A stretch of DNA of 56,290 bases from Novosphingobium sp. HII-3 (GTDB taxonomy: Bacteria; Pseudomonadota; Alphaproteobacteria; Sphingomonadales; Sphingomonadaceae), in contig NZ_PPSM01000015.1 of assembly GCF_002916655.1 (NCBI RefSeq), forward strand, positions 1 through 56,290. Reading direction: 5' to 3'. The notes below the pieces were generated by a model, which made no database searches, was not told the DNA's origin, and was given only the letters and a program-made list of their open reading frames with translations. The translations under genes were made by a program, and so were the position numbers. Below, piece by piece: positions 1 through 9,199 of the stretch (position 1 is the stretch's first letter; every line of letters begins with the position of its first letter).

Positions 1-339
1 AACCATCGCTCCCCCTTTCTTGCGACCGGGGGAAACCAGCTGTCCGTCTCTCTTGGCGACCGCTGCAAAACCGTGTGGTCCGCTGCGGTGAAGCGCCCTC
101 TAAGGTGACCCCGCGATTCGGTCAAACCCTAATTTCAAAAATGTTTTCAACAGGACCCGGTGGCCACGATGCGCCTCTTCCAGGCACCCATATGGGCAGA
201 CCCTTCAGACCTTCAAGAGCGGCAGCATCGGCCGGCGGCATAAAAAGATCCCGAACCCTTTCTTTACCAGCTAAGGGTTACCACGCGTTGATCGAGAACA
301 GGCCCGCGTGGCGGGCATGCCAAGGAACCACGGACCTTC
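1..339. other. Non-coding leader upstream of the glycosyltransferase gene
   Basis: I see no convincing gene here: the short open frames lack recognisable protein character. One inverted repeat is visible, AACCCTT at 254-260 and AAGGGTT at 273-279 with a 12-base loop, about 60 bases before the next start codon. It is not followed by a T-run, so it could be an operator or a chance hairpin. The promoter of the glycosyltransferase gene probably lies in this stretch, but I cannot assign -35 and -10 boxes. Confidence 0.4.
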
Positions 340-1341
340 ATGCCTGAGCCGGCCGTCACTGTAGCCATGAGCGTCTTTAACGGAGCGCCGTTCCTGTCCG
401 AGGCTATCGAGAGCGTTTTGGGCCAGGATTTCGGCGACTTCGAGTTCCTCATCGTCGACGACGGCTCCACCGACGCGTCCCCCACTATCGTACGTGACTA
501 TGCAGCGAAGGACAGCCGGATACGCCCGATACTGCGGGAAAACCGGGGCCTGGTGGCCAGCCTCAATGAGATGATCGAAAGCGCGCGGGCGCCCCTCATT
601 GCCCGCATGGACTCTGACGACATCTGCCGACCTGATCGATTTATCCGGCAGGTCAGGTTTCTCAACGCGCATCCTGACTACGGGGTCGTAGGGAGCTGGA
701 GCGAAGACATCGGCGTTCATGGCGAACCCCTTGTCCGCACGGGTGCCGATCACCCGGTGACCCACGAAGAGATGCTATCTTCGATCCAGTCCAGAGGCCC
801 GCTCATCTGTCACCCTGCGGCCATGTTCCGCCGCGAGATCGTTCGTGCCGTCGGTGGCTATCACTCCGCCTTCGTGCATTGCGAGGATCTTGATCTGTGG
901 TTGCGCCTGTCCTCCGTCACCCGGCTCGGCAACATACCGGAGCGGCTGTTGAAATACCGACGTTATCCCGATCAGGTTTCATCCCGCCATGCGATGGAGC
1001 AGCAAATCGGATCCGTCGTGGCGCACGCGGCCTGGCGGGAACGCCGGGCCGGTCGGCCTGACCCGACCGCCAGTCTGCTTCACCTGCCTCCCATCGACGA
1101 GCTCGACACCCTGTTCGGACAGACCGGGCTGGCCTGGACGGTGCGGGAGCAAGCGGCGCTCGGCCTTCTCTACTCACCCGCAGCCCTGCGGGGAGAGGGA
1201 TTCGAGTTTCTCCTCAGCTACCTGAAGGACGGTGGCCGGCGCGAGGGGATGTGGCGAACCGTGCTGCGGCTCGTTCGCTTTGGCGAGCCCCGGCGCGCGC
1301 TTCGCCTGGCATGGCTGCTGCTTCGATCCTCCGGAGCCTGA
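340..1341 (+). CDS. Family 2 glycosyltransferase
   Basis: A GT-A fold family 2 glycosyltransferase of 333 residues, expected to transfer a sugar from a nucleotide-sugar donor onto a growing surface polysaccharide at the cytoplasmic face of the membrane. Visible motifs are the N-terminal nucleotide-binding strand ending in VDDGSTD (about 39-45), the metal-binding DSD (91-93) and the ED pair in CEDLDLW (182-183) that supplies the catalytic base. There is no transmembrane segment. The start is an ATG with a distant AAGGAA. The flippase gene follows after 7 bases, so the two are surely co-transcribed and act in one exopolysaccharide or O-antigen pathway that probably continues left of the window. 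The sugar specificity cannot be read from the sequence. Confidence 0.92.
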   Translation: MPEPAVTVAMSVFNGAPFLSEAIESVLGQDFGDFEFLIVDDGSTDASPTIVRDYAAKDSRIRPILRENRGLVASLNEMIESARAPLIARMDSDDICRPDRFIRQVRFLNAHPDYGVVGSWSEDIGVHGEPLVRTGADHPVTHEEMLSSIQSRGPLICHPAAMFRREIVRAVGGYHSAFVHCEDLDLWLRLSSVTRLGNIPERLLKYRRYPDQVSSRHAMEQQIGSVVAHAAWRERRAGRPDPTASLLHLPPIDELDTLFGQTGLAWTVREQAALGLLYSPAALRGEGFEFLLSYLKDGGRREGMWRTVLRLVRFGEPRRALRLAWLLLRSSGA

Positions 1342-1348
1342 CGCTTTC

Positions 1349-2875
1349 ATGTCTTCACACATGGAGCAGGAAGCGAGGCCTCCGGCGACCACGGGCCGCG
1401 GCGAAGGCAGCGTGAAATCTGCGGCTCTTTGGGCTGCGGGCAGTCAGTACACGCAGTTCGTCCTCCAGTTCGCCACCTCGGTCATCATTTCCCGGTTCTT
1501 CCTGAGACCTGACGAGATCGGCCTGTTCTCGGTGGCGCTTGCCGCAGCGATGATCCTGTCGGTCATTCAGGACTTCGGCCTGACGCGCTACCTCGGACGC
1601 CATCCCACGGCCGACGGCGAAACGATCCGGCACTGCACCGTGATCGCGGTGGGCTTCTCCTTCGTGCTCGCGGCACTCATCCTGGCCATCGCGTCTCCGC
1701 TGGCCCGCTTCTACTCCGAACCGCGGCTCTTCCCGATTCTGGGACTGATCGCCGCCTCCTATCTGCTCACGCCCTGGAGTATCGTGCCCGTCGCGCTGCT
1801 GTCGCGGAAGCTCGACTTCAAGGGGACGTTCCTCGTCAACGTGGCCGGAGCCGTGACGAACAGCGGTTGCGCGCTGGTACTTGCGGCTTCCGGCTTCTCG
1901 GCCGAGTCCCTTGCCTGGGCGATGATCGCGCAAGCCGCTGCGCGCGCCGTGGTAGCGCAATTCCTCAATCCCGCGCGGCCAGGCGGCCCCATCCGCCTAG
2001 CCAGAGCCCGCGAGATTATCGGCTTTGGATCGGGCAGCGCGCTCCTCTATCTTTCCGGCGGCATCGGCATGCGCACTCCGGACCTTGTTGTCGGCCGGAT
2101 GCAAGGCATGGCGGCGGCAGGGCTTTTCAGCCGGGGTCTCGCTTTGGCCTCCCAGTTGCACTACCTCGTGGCTGGAGCGGTAAGCGCGATCTACTATCCG
2201 GCTTTCGCCCGACTTCGCGACGAGGGCCGCGACCTCGGACCTTACTATGAACGGGTTGTTGCCGCCCATGGGGCGATCGTGTGGCCTGCGATGGCCCTGC
2301 TGGCCGTCCTGAGCGAGCCGATCATCCTGCTGCTGTACGGCCCAGCCTGGGTGGATGCGGCACCATTGCTGGCCTTTGCGGCGCTTGCGGAATGCTTCTT
2401 CGTGGCCCTGCCCCTGCACATGGATCTGCCGATCCTACTGGGGCGCCTGCGGCAATTGCTGGTGCTGAACCTGGCGGACACCGCCCTTTCGGTGACGACG
2501 CTCGCACTCGGCGCGGCCATCAGCGTCGAGGCGGCCGCGGGTTCGCGCCTTGTCTATGGAGCGGGGTGGTTCTGTCTCTACGCCGTGTGGCTCCACCGCC
2601 TCGTCGGCTTCACATGGAAGGCCGTGCTGAAAGTCTACGTCACCAGCGCCGTCATCGCTGTGGCGACGATCGTGCCCGCCGTCATTGCGGTCACGGTCTG
2701 GCGGACGCCCTCGACCATGGGCTTCCTTGAGCTGGCCGTAACGGGCTTCGCGTCGGGTCTGACATGGCTTGCCGCCGTGATTCTGGTGAGGCACCCCGCC
2801 CGGGCGGATCTCCTTGGCATGCTCCTGCACGCGACCGGGCCGATCCGGGCGCGGCTTAATCCCGGTACCGGCTGA
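1349..2875 (+). CDS. Wzx-type polysaccharide flippase
   Basis: A polytopic membrane protein of about 508 residues of the MATE/MOP (Wzx, RfbX) superfamily, which flips lipid-linked oligosaccharide repeat units across the inner membrane. Successive hydrophobic helices cover nearly the whole chain, starting just after a short charged N-terminus, and the typical early motif around SAALWAAGSQYTQFVLQF is present. The frame is open further upstream to 1232, but that would overlap the glycosyltransferase gene by over 100 bases, so the ATG at 1349 is preferred. It forms a two-gene unit with the preceding glycosyltransferase. A terminator hairpin overlaps its last codons. Confidence 0.88.
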   Translation: MSSHMEQEARPPATTGRGEGSVKSAALWAAGSQYTQFVLQFATSVIISRFFLRPDEIGLFSVALAAAMILSVIQDFGLTRYLGRHPTADGETIRHCTVIAVGFSFVLAALILAIASPLARFYSEPRLFPILGLIAASYLLTPWSIVPVALLSRKLDFKGTFLVNVAGAVTNSGCALVLAASGFSAESLAWAMIAQAAARAVVAQFLNPARPGGPIRLARAREIIGFGSGSALLYLSGGIGMRTPDLVVGRMQGMAAAGLFSRGLALASQLHYLVAGAVSAIYYPAFARLRDEGRDLGPYYERVVAAHGAIVWPAMALLAVLSEPIILLLYGPAWVDAAPLLAFAALAECFFVALPLHMDLPILLGRLRQLLVLNLADTALSVTTLALGAAISVEAAAGSRLVYGAGWFCLYAVWLHRLVGFTWKAVLKVYVTSAVIAVATIVPAVIAVTVWRTPSTMGFLELAVTGFASGLTWLAAVILVRHPARADLLGMLLHATGPIRARLNPGTG

Positions 2876-2890
2876 ACTACCGGGCTTTTT
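2861..2890 (+). terminator. Rho-independent terminator of the flippase gene
   Basis: CCCGGTA at 2861-2867 pairs with TACCGGG at 2878-2884 across a 10-base loop and is followed by CTTTTT. The stem starts inside the last flippase codons, so the polysaccharide pair ends here. Confidence 0.7.
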
Positions 2891-2970
2891 GGGGCGTGGC
2901 GTCCCTCCGGCACACGTGATATCCTGGAGACTTGGCAGAAGCGACGGGTAGTCGCCGCCGGGAGGATGCG

Positions 2971-3879
2971 ATGTCTGCAGCGAGCATGGCACTGGCGATG
3001 CTGATCGCCGATCCGGTGATTTTAGGCGCCACGCCCCCGCCGATCTCGCAGGAGAAGCCGGCCGAGGACGTCGTCCAGGCGGAGGCCGACACCTATGACC
3101 GCATGACGATAGAGGCGGTGGTGCACGGCATCGGCCCGTTCCGCTTCATCATCGACACCGGTTCCCAGCGGACCGTCTTGTCGACGGCTCCCGCCGCCAC
3201 GCTGGGTCTGGCGGAAGGGCCACAAGTCCGCGTGGTGGGCATCGCCGGCTCGAGGCACGTCACGACGGCTCAGGTCCACTCGATCGCCGTGGGGGCGCTT
3301 TCGTTTCGTGACCTGACCGTTCCTCTGCTCGAACGGATAAACATCGGCGCCGATGGCATCCTCGGCACGGACAGCCTCCAGCACCAGCGTGTCCTGCTCG
3401 ATTTCACCCGCAACCGGATCAGCATCGCAGATAGGGCCGCCACGGCCACGCGCGGCGAGTTCGAAATCGTGGTGCGGGCAAAGCGCCGCTCCGGCCGCCT
3501 CATCCTCACGAATGCTCTCATCGATGGCACACGCACCGATGTGGTCATTGACACCGGAGCCAGCGGAACGATCGGCAACCGGGCGTTACAACGGTCCCTT
3601 GCCCGCAAGCGGTAGAAGGCATTGGGCACCAGCGAGGTGTCAAGCGTGACGGGCCATCTGCTTCCGGTGGAGCTTGCGGTCGCCGGGAAGCTGGAGCTTG
3701 GACGCATGACCCTTTCCAATGTGCCCGTCGCCTACGCCGACGCCCCGGCTTTCGCCGAACTCAGGCTGGACAGGAAGCCGGCCATATTCCTTGGCATGAG
3801 GGAGCTGCGGGCCTTCAAGCGCGTGGCGATAGACTTTTCAAGCCGCAAGGTTCTGTTCGACCTTGTCGACGCGGAGTAG
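2971..3879 (+). pseudogene. Retroviral-type aspartyl protease, interrupted by an in-frame TAG
   Basis: A two-lobed pepsin/retropepsin-like protease with a short hydrophobic signal at its N-terminus, so probably periplasmic. The first active-site DTG is at residues 62-64 (FIIDTGSQ) and the second at 194-196 (VIDTGASG). The frame is broken at codon 215 by TAG (3613-3615), and exactly the same frame continues to 3879 with a typical family C-terminus (FLGMRELRAFKRVAIDF). No shift is needed, so this is a point nonsense mutation or a recoded or misread codon. The ATG at 2971 is chosen because GGAGG lies 5 bases upstream; an upstream TTG at 2932 is in frame but less likely. A 214-residue product would keep both DTG motifs but lose the end of the second lobe. 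Confidence 0.72.
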
Positions 3880-3954
3880 CCAACATTCCAGTCGGCAGCC
3901 CGTTCCGAGACATTGCCGGATTGTTTCGAGAGACGCATTGCCTAAATAGCAGCG

Positions 3955-5775
3955 ATGCCTCCAGATACCGCCGTACGTGATCCCCAAGCCCGCCATGACG
4001 GCTGGCGCACCCTCCTCCGCTTCCTGCCCTACCTTTGGCCAAAGGAGAATGCTGCGCTTCGATGGCGGATCGTGTGGGCTTGCGTGTTCATCCTCCTGTC
4101 CACCGCAACGCAGTTGATGTTGCCATACCTGATGAAGTGGGCGATCGACCTCATGGGGACGAGCGGCCCCAAGATGGTGCGGCTCGCCATGCTGATGGTG
4201 CTTGGCTACTCGGCGGGACGCCTCGCCCAGACGGCGTTCGACAACTTGCGCAACATCGTCTTCGAACGCGTGGGCCAGGAAGCCACGCGGCAGCTTGCAG
4301 AGAACGTGTTCGGCCAGCTTCATCGCCTTTCGCTGCGGTTCCATCTCGCCCGGCGCACGGGCGAGGTCACGAAGACGATCGAGCGCGGCACAAAGAGCAT
4401 CGACACGATGCTTTACTTCATGCTCTTCAACATCGCGCCGACCATCCTGCAGCTCGCGGTGGTGGCAGTCATCTTCTACGTCAATTTCGGTCCCGGGCTT
4501 GTGATAGCCACGGCCGTGGCCATCGCCGCGTACATCTGGGTGACTCGCGTGATCACCGAATGGCGCACGAAGCTGCGCGAGCAGATGAACCGGCTTGACG
4601 GTCAGGCGCTCGCCCGTGCGGTGGACTCCCTCCTCAACTATGAGACGGTGAAGTATTTCTCGGCGGAGAAGCGGGAAGAAAAGCGATACGCACAGGCGAC
4701 CGGCGCCTACGCCGTCGCAGCTGTCAAGAGCGAGAACTCGCTAGGCCTGCTTAACATCGCCCAGGGCCTGGTGGTGAACCTGCTGATGGCGGGCGCCCTT
4801 GGCTGGACCGTCTACGGCTGGTGGCGGGGCGAGTATACTGCGGGCCAGCTCGTCTTCGTGCAGACGTACCTCACGCAGCTTTTCCGACCTCTCGACATGC
4901 TGGGCATGGTCTACCGCACCATTCGGCAGGGCCTGATCGACATGGCTGAGATGTTCCGGCTGCTCGATACCGAAGTGGAGGTGCCCGATGCCCCGGACGC
5001 TCCGGCACTGATCGTCCGGCAGCCCTCCATCGTGTTCGACGACGTCGTATTTGGATACGACAAGGACAGGACGATCCTTCAGGGCCTTTCCTTCGAGGTT
5101 CCAGCGGGGCAGGCGTTCGCAATCGTCGGACCGTCCGGTGCGGGAAAGTCCACCATCGCGCGCCTATTGTTCCGCTTCTACGATCCCCTCTCCGGCCGCA
5201 TTCTGATAGACGGGCAGGATATCCGGAACGTCACTCAGGCGTCCCTGCGCAAGGCGATCGGCATCGTCCCGCAGGACTCCGTCCTGTTCAACGACACCAT
5301 CGGCTACAACATCGGCTACGGCCGCGAAGGAGCCGGCGCGGACGAGATCATCGCCGCAGCAAAGGGTGCCGCCTTGACCGGATTGATTGCCCGCCTGCCA
5401 CAAGGCTTCGACACGGAAGTGGGAGAACGCGGTCTCAAGTTGTCAGGGGGAGAGAAACAGCGGGTGGCCATTGCCCGGACCCTGGTCAAGAACCCGCCGA
5501 TCCTCATCCTGGATGAGGCGACGAGCGCTCTCGACACCCGCACCGAGCAGGATATCCTGGCCACCCTGCACCGGGTGGCCGAGCACCGCACGTCTTTGAC
5601 GATCGCCCATCGTCTTTCGACGATCGCAGACGCGGACCGAATCCTCGTCCTGAACGAGGGCCGGTTAGCGGAGAGCGGCCGCCATGCCGAATTGCTGCGC
5701 CGCGATGGCCTCTATGCCGAAATGTGGGCGCGCCAGGCAGCGGAGGCCGAAGAAATCGGCGAAGCGGCCCAATGA
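3955..5775 (+). CDS. atm1: Atm1-type ABC exporter (half-transporter, permease fused to ATPase)
   Basis: A 606-residue half-size ABC exporter in which a six-helix membrane domain (about 30-330) is followed by one nucleotide-binding domain. The Walker A GPSGAGKST (near 392-400), the signature LSGGEKQR (near 496) and the Walker B ILILDEATSALD (near 516-527) are intact, so it should dimerise and hydrolyse ATP. The N-terminus, ending in FLPYLWP, and the overall layout match bacterial homologues of mitochondrial Atm1/ABCB7, of which a Novosphingobium protein exports glutathione and glutathione-metal adducts. A role in heavy-metal or glutathione-conjugate export is inferred from that family. It stands alone, converging on the aldehyde dehydrogenase gene. 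Confidence 0.93.
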   Translation: MPPDTAVRDPQARHDGWRTLLRFLPYLWPKENAALRWRIVWACVFILLSTATQLMLPYLMKWAIDLMGTSGPKMVRLAMLMVLGYSAGRLAQTAFDNLRNIVFERVGQEATRQLAENVFGQLHRLSLRFHLARRTGEVTKTIERGTKSIDTMLYFMLFNIAPTILQLAVVAVIFYVNFGPGLVIATAVAIAAYIWVTRVITEWRTKLREQMNRLDGQALARAVDSLLNYETVKYFSAEKREEKRYAQATGAYAVAAVKSENSLGLLNIAQGLVVNLLMAGALGWTVYGWWRGEYTAGQLVFVQTYLTQLFRPLDMLGMVYRTIRQGLIDMAEMFRLLDTEVEVPDAPDAPALIVRQPSIVFDDVVFGYDKDRTILQGLSFEVPAGQAFAIVGPSGAGKSTIARLLFRFYDPLSGRILIDGQDIRNVTQASLRKAIGIVPQDSVLFNDTIGYNIGYGREGAGADEIIAAAKGAALTGLIARLPQGFDTEVGERGLKLSGGEKQRVAIARTLVKNPPILILDEATSALDTRTEQDILATLHRVAEHRTSLTIAHRLSTIADADRILVLNEGRLAESGRHAELLRRDGLYAEMWARQAAEAEEIGEAAQ

Positions 5776-5838
5776 GCTTCCCCTCTCCCTGCCCAAGGTG
5801 AGGCCCAGCTATCAGGATCGGCTTCGACGGACGGGGGG

Positions 5839-7323
5839 CTAGAACTTCATCGAGAAAGGATCTCGGCGGTCGCCTGAGAAGTCGATGAAGACGTTCTTCG
5901 TCTGCATGAACTCCAGGATGCCCGCCTCGCCGCGCACGCGGCCGTAGCCGGAATCCTTCATACCGCCGAATGGCGCTTGCGGAGCGGCCACCCGGTACGT
6001 GTTGACCCAGACAACCCCGCTCTGGATCGCCCGCATCATGCGAAGGCAACGGCTGATATCCTGGGACCAGATCCCGCTGGCGAGACCATAGGCGGTGTCG
6101 TTGGCGATCTGGACGGCTTCGTCCTCCTCCTCGAAGGGAATGATGGAGAGGACGGGGCCGAAGATCTCTTCCGAGGCGACCTTCATCTCGTTGCGAACGT
6201 CGGCAAAGATGGTGGGCTGGATGAAAAAGCCGTTTTCCAGCCCCGGACCTTCCGCCCTGCTGCCTCCCGCGACAAGGCGGGCGCCCTGCCCCTTCGCGTC
6301 TTCGATGAACGAGAGGATACGGTTGAACTGCGGCTCGTTGGCGGCTGTGCCCATCTCGGTCTCGGCCAGTCGCGGATCGCCCATCCGTATCCGTGCAGCA
6401 CGCCCGGCAAGACCTTCGACCATCCGCTCATATATCCCGCGCTGCACCAGCAGCCTCGACCCGGCGATGCATGTCTGCCCGGTCGCACCGAAGATGCCGG
6501 CCAAAGCGCCAATAAGGGCCCTGTCGAAGTCCGCATCGTCGAAGACGATGTTGGGCGACTTGCCCCCCAACTCCAACGTCAGCGGCTTCAGGTTGTGCCC
6601 CGCCGCCGCCGCGATCGCGCGTCCGACGCCAGGGCTGCCGGTGAAACTGATCTTGTCGATCCCGGGGTTGCTGACCAGCGCCCTGCCCGTGTCCGCCTCT
6701 CCCGTCACGACGTTCACCACGCCTGCCGGAAAACCGGCGCGCTCGATCAGCCGCGCAATCTCCAGCGTGGTGGTGGACGCATGTTCCGACGGCTTCAGGA
6801 CGACGCAATTGCCGGCGGCAAGAGCGGCGGGCAGTGTGTTGCACAGGATGGCGACGGGGGAGTTCCAGGCCGTGATCGCACCGATGACGCCATAAGGCAC
6901 GCGAATAGCGAAATCGAGCGTGTCCTTCTGATCCAGCGGCACGACATCGCCATGCATCTTGTCGGCCCAGGCGGCGTAGTAGCGGAAGATACGCGCCGCA
7001 TATCCCATCTGGTTGTGAGTTTCGCGGATGACCTTGCCGTTGTCGGTGGTCTCCAGCAGCGCCATCCTCTCGGCATCCCCGTCGAGCAGGTCCGCAACCC
7101 GGTTCAGCAGGCGCGCACGCTCGCCAGGGGTGGACTTGCTCCATACCGCCTCGAAGGCGCGGCGCGCCGCACGGACCGCCGCGTCCACATCCTCCTCGGT
7201 GGCGACGGCGATATGAGCGTGAACCGACTGGTCGTAAGGGTTGATCGCCGGGAGCGTACGCCCGCCGGACCCTGCGCGCCACGCGCCATCGATATAAAGC
7301 TGGTAGGTCTGCGTCATCATCAT
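5839..7323 (-). CDS. NAD(P)-dependent aldehyde dehydrogenase
   Basis: A full-length 494-residue ALDH superfamily enzyme that oxidises an aldehyde to the acid. The general-base Glu in LELGGKSPNIVF and the catalytic Cys in GATGQTCIAGSR are both present, as is the cofactor-loop sequence ITAWNSPVAI. It is the last gene of a seven-gene minus-strand operon that begins at 13668, and it lies 8 bases after the hotdog dehydratase gene. The context of CoA-transferases and dehydratases suggests that it produces the acid later activated to a CoA ester, or clears an aldehyde from the same pathway. The substrate cannot be read from the sequence. Confidence 0.93.
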   Translation of the reverse strand: MMMTQTYQLYIDGAWRAGSGGRTLPAINPYDQSVHAHIAVATEEDVDAAVRAARRAFEAVWSKSTPGERARLLNRVADLLDGDAERMALLETTDNGKVIRETHNQMGYAARIFRYYAAWADKMHGDVVPLDQKDTLDFAIRVPYGVIGAITAWNSPVAILCNTLPAALAAGNCVVLKPSEHASTTTLEIARLIERAGFPAGVVNVVTGEADTGRALVSNPGIDKISFTGSPGVGRAIAAAAGHNLKPLTLELGGKSPNIVFDDADFDRALIGALAGIFGATGQTCIAGSRLLVQRGIYERMVEGLAGRAARIRMGDPRLAETEMGTAANEPQFNRILSFIEDAKGQGARLVAGGSRAEGPGLENGFFIQPTIFADVRNEMKVASEEIFGPVLSIIPFEEEDEAVQIANDTAYGLASGIWSQDISRCLRMMRAIQSGVVWVNTYRVAAPQAPFGGMKDSGYGRVRGEAGILEFMQTKNVFIDFSGDRRDPFSMKF

Positions 7324-7331
7324 CTCCGGCG

Positions 7332-8156
7332 TCAGGCGGTGCGCACGGTGGCGATCATGTTGCGGCTCTCGCCCTGCTGGGTCCAGAGCTGCGCTCCGCC
7401 CTCCTCGGGCTCTCCGCAGATATGCAGCGAAACACCATCGAAGGCCGGCTGCTGTCCGCGAAATTCAAAGCTCGCGATGGGTCTGTCGAGACTGCTGGCC
7501 GCCAGGCGGATCAGCAAGGCCGCCTGCAAGGGCCCATGCACGACGAGCGCTGGATAGCCCTCCTCAGCCATGGCGTAAGGCCGATCATAATGAATGCGAT
7601 GCCCGTTCATGGTGAGGGCCGAGTAGCGGAACAGCAGGACCGTGTCTGGATCGACACTGCGCGTCCACTTCGCCGGAGGCGCCGGCATGGCGGTCGGCAT
7701 CGGCAGGACGCCGGGCGCAGGTTCGCGATAGACGAGGTCCTGCTCCTCGGTAACGGCGAGCCCGTCGCGGCCCGCAAGTTCATGTCGGACGGTGACGAAG
7801 ACAAGCGTTCCGCTGCGCCCGCTCTTCTCGGCGACGGCGACGATGGTTGACGTACGACGCACCTCGTCGCCCAGAAACAGGGGCTTGTGGAACGTCAGGC
7901 GCCCGCCTGCCCACATGCGGCGCGGCAACGGAACGGGCGGCAGGAAGCCTCCCTTGGCGGGGTGGCCGTCCGCCCCAAGTCCCTGCGGCGGCCTGACGTC
8001 CCAGAAATGAAGCCAGTGGTCCAGTGCAGGGAGCGGATCACCCGCTTTCAGTATGCCGTCACCACCAAGCGCCAGATCCAGCGCATTGCTGCGGCCGGCG
8101 TCCAGAACGTCGCTCGTGCTCTGGCTGCGTCCGAGCCAGTCTTCAAATCCACTCAC
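7332..8156 (-). CDS. FAS1-like/MaoC hotdog dehydratase (mesaconyl-CoA-hydratase-like)
   Basis: A 274-residue double-hotdog protein resembling the HTD2 and mesaconyl-C4-CoA or itaconyl-CoA hydratase group, which hydrates or dehydrates short acyl-CoA thioesters. Typical features are the N-terminal WxxFWDVRPP-like segment, the PRRMWAGGRLTFHKPL stretch and the C-terminal hotdog strand with the RIHYDRPYA motif, where the His belongs to the active site. The start is taken as the GTG at 8156 because AAGGAC lies just upstream; an in-frame ATG at 8216 gives a 20-residue tail without family character. It sits between the lactonase and ALDH genes in the same operon, and presumably acts on the CoA ester made by the CoA-transferases. 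Confidence 0.82.
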   Translation of the reverse strand: MSGFEDWLGRSQSTSDVLDAGRSNALDLALGGDGILKAGDPLPALDHWLHFWDVRPPQGLGADGHPAKGGFLPPVPLPRRMWAGGRLTFHKPLFLGDEVRRTSTIVAVAEKSGRSGTLVFVTVRHELAGRDGLAVTEEQDLVYREPAPGVLPMPTAMPAPPAKWTRSVDPDTVLLFRYSALTMNGHRIHYDRPYAMAEEGYPALVVHGPLQAALLIRLAASSLDRPIASFEFRGQQPAFDGVSLHICGEPEEGGAQLWTQQGESRNMIATVRTA

Positions 8157-8226
8157 GCATGATGTCCTTGTTGCACGGTGCCGCTCACTTGCAGACGCGG
8201 CGGCAGGAAAGCCCAATCCCTCATGA

Positions 8227-9177
8227 TCACCCGCGCTGATGGGGCAGCGGAAGCCCGGCGCGCGGCCATTCCGCAGCTATGAGCAAGCCGCGTCCGGAAA
8301 CCGTTATGTACGCCGTCTTCCTGTCGGCCCCGCCGAAGCAGATGTTGGTGCAATACGGTTCCGGCCCTTGCCAATACTCCAGCTTCTCTCCTTCTGGGGA
8401 GAAGACCGTTATTCCGCCCGTGACCAGCGTGGCGACGCAGATATTGCCCCCCTCCTCAAGCGCCATGGAATCGAACCGTTGGTAGCCTTTGGCATGCCCG
8501 TGCAGAACGCCACCGTTCGGTGAGGGCCAGGGCTCGCGCAGCACCTGCCCACCTGCGGCCACAGTCCAGCGCCACAGGCGGCCGGTTTCCGTTTCGGAGA
8601 CGTAAAGGGTCTTCTCATCGGGAGACAGCGCGACGCCGTTCGGGGTCAGCACCGGGAAAACGGCCTCCCGGATCCATGAACCGTCCGCCGCCGCGTGGTA
8701 TACCGCGCCCGTGTCCATGACGCGGCCGTAAGTCTTGCCATGATCGGTGAACCACATGTCCCCCTGCGCATCGAAGGCGATGTCGTTAGGGCCATTGATC
8801 GGCACGCCATCGCAGTGCGTGTAGAGGGTAGTGACCTCTCCGGTCCCAAGGTCAACCCGCTGGATGGAGCCGCCTGTATAGTCGTGCGCCCGCCCGTGCG
8901 GACGCATGTATCCCGTGGTGTCGAAGATGTCCTCCGTCAGCCAGTGGAAGCCGCCGTTGTTGCACACGTAGCATGCGCCGTCGGGACCTATGGCGGCACC
9001 ATTGGGACCGCCGCCAAGCTCCGCCACAACCGTCTTGCTACCGTCCTCCTGCACACGAATGAGGCGCCCCCCCTTGATCTCCACGACCAGGACCGTACCG
9101 TCGTTCATCGCAATCGGGCCTTCGGGAAACAGCAGGCCATCGGCGATGACCCGGTATTTCAGCTCGCGTTCCTGCAT
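8227..9177 (-). CDS. SMP-30/gluconolactonase family protein
   Basis: A 316-residue six-bladed beta-propeller of the SMP-30/gluconolaconase/LRE family. These are metal-dependent lactonases that open sugar or aliphatic lactones. The metal ligands fit the family: Glu in FPEGPI near the start, Asn in NGPNDIAFD and Asp in TPNGVALSPDEKTLYVSET. There is no signal peptide, so it is cytosolic. The ATG at 9177 is chosen because it follows GGGAGAG and avoids overlap with the dehydrogenase gene; the frame is open further upstream without family similarity. Its place in the operon suggests that a lactone is an intermediate or a substrate of the pathway. Confidence 0.88.
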   Translation of the reverse strand: MQERELKYRVIADGLLFPEGPIAMNDGTVLVVEIKGGRLIRVQEDGSKTVVAELGGGPNGAAIGPDGACYVCNNGGFHWLTEDIFDTTGYMRPHGRAHDYTGGSIQRVDLGTGEVTTLYTHCDGVPINGPNDIAFDAQGDMWFTDHGKTYGRVMDTGAVYHAAADGSWIREAVFPVLTPNGVALSPDEKTLYVSETETGRLWRWTVAAGGQVLREPWPSPNGGVLHGHAKGYQRFDSMALEEGGNICVATLVTGGITVFSPEGEKLEYWQGPEPYCTNICFGGADRKTAYITVSGRGLLIAAEWPRAGLPLPHQRG

Positions 9178-9199
9178 CCTGCTCTCCCTTCGATCGCCG

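Noticed and set aside
5839..7323. Aldehyde dehydrogenase as the missing 2-oxoglutarate semialdehyde dehydrogenase of hydroxyproline catabolism
   Set aside because: It belongs to a different operon with a different operator and lies 29 kb from the hydroxyproline genes, so the link is not supported.
5977..7557. Long plus-strand frame of 526 codons
   Set aside because: It is antisense to the aldehyde dehydrogenase and dehydratase genes, which have all family motifs. Its translation is Arg/Pro/Ala-rich without domains.
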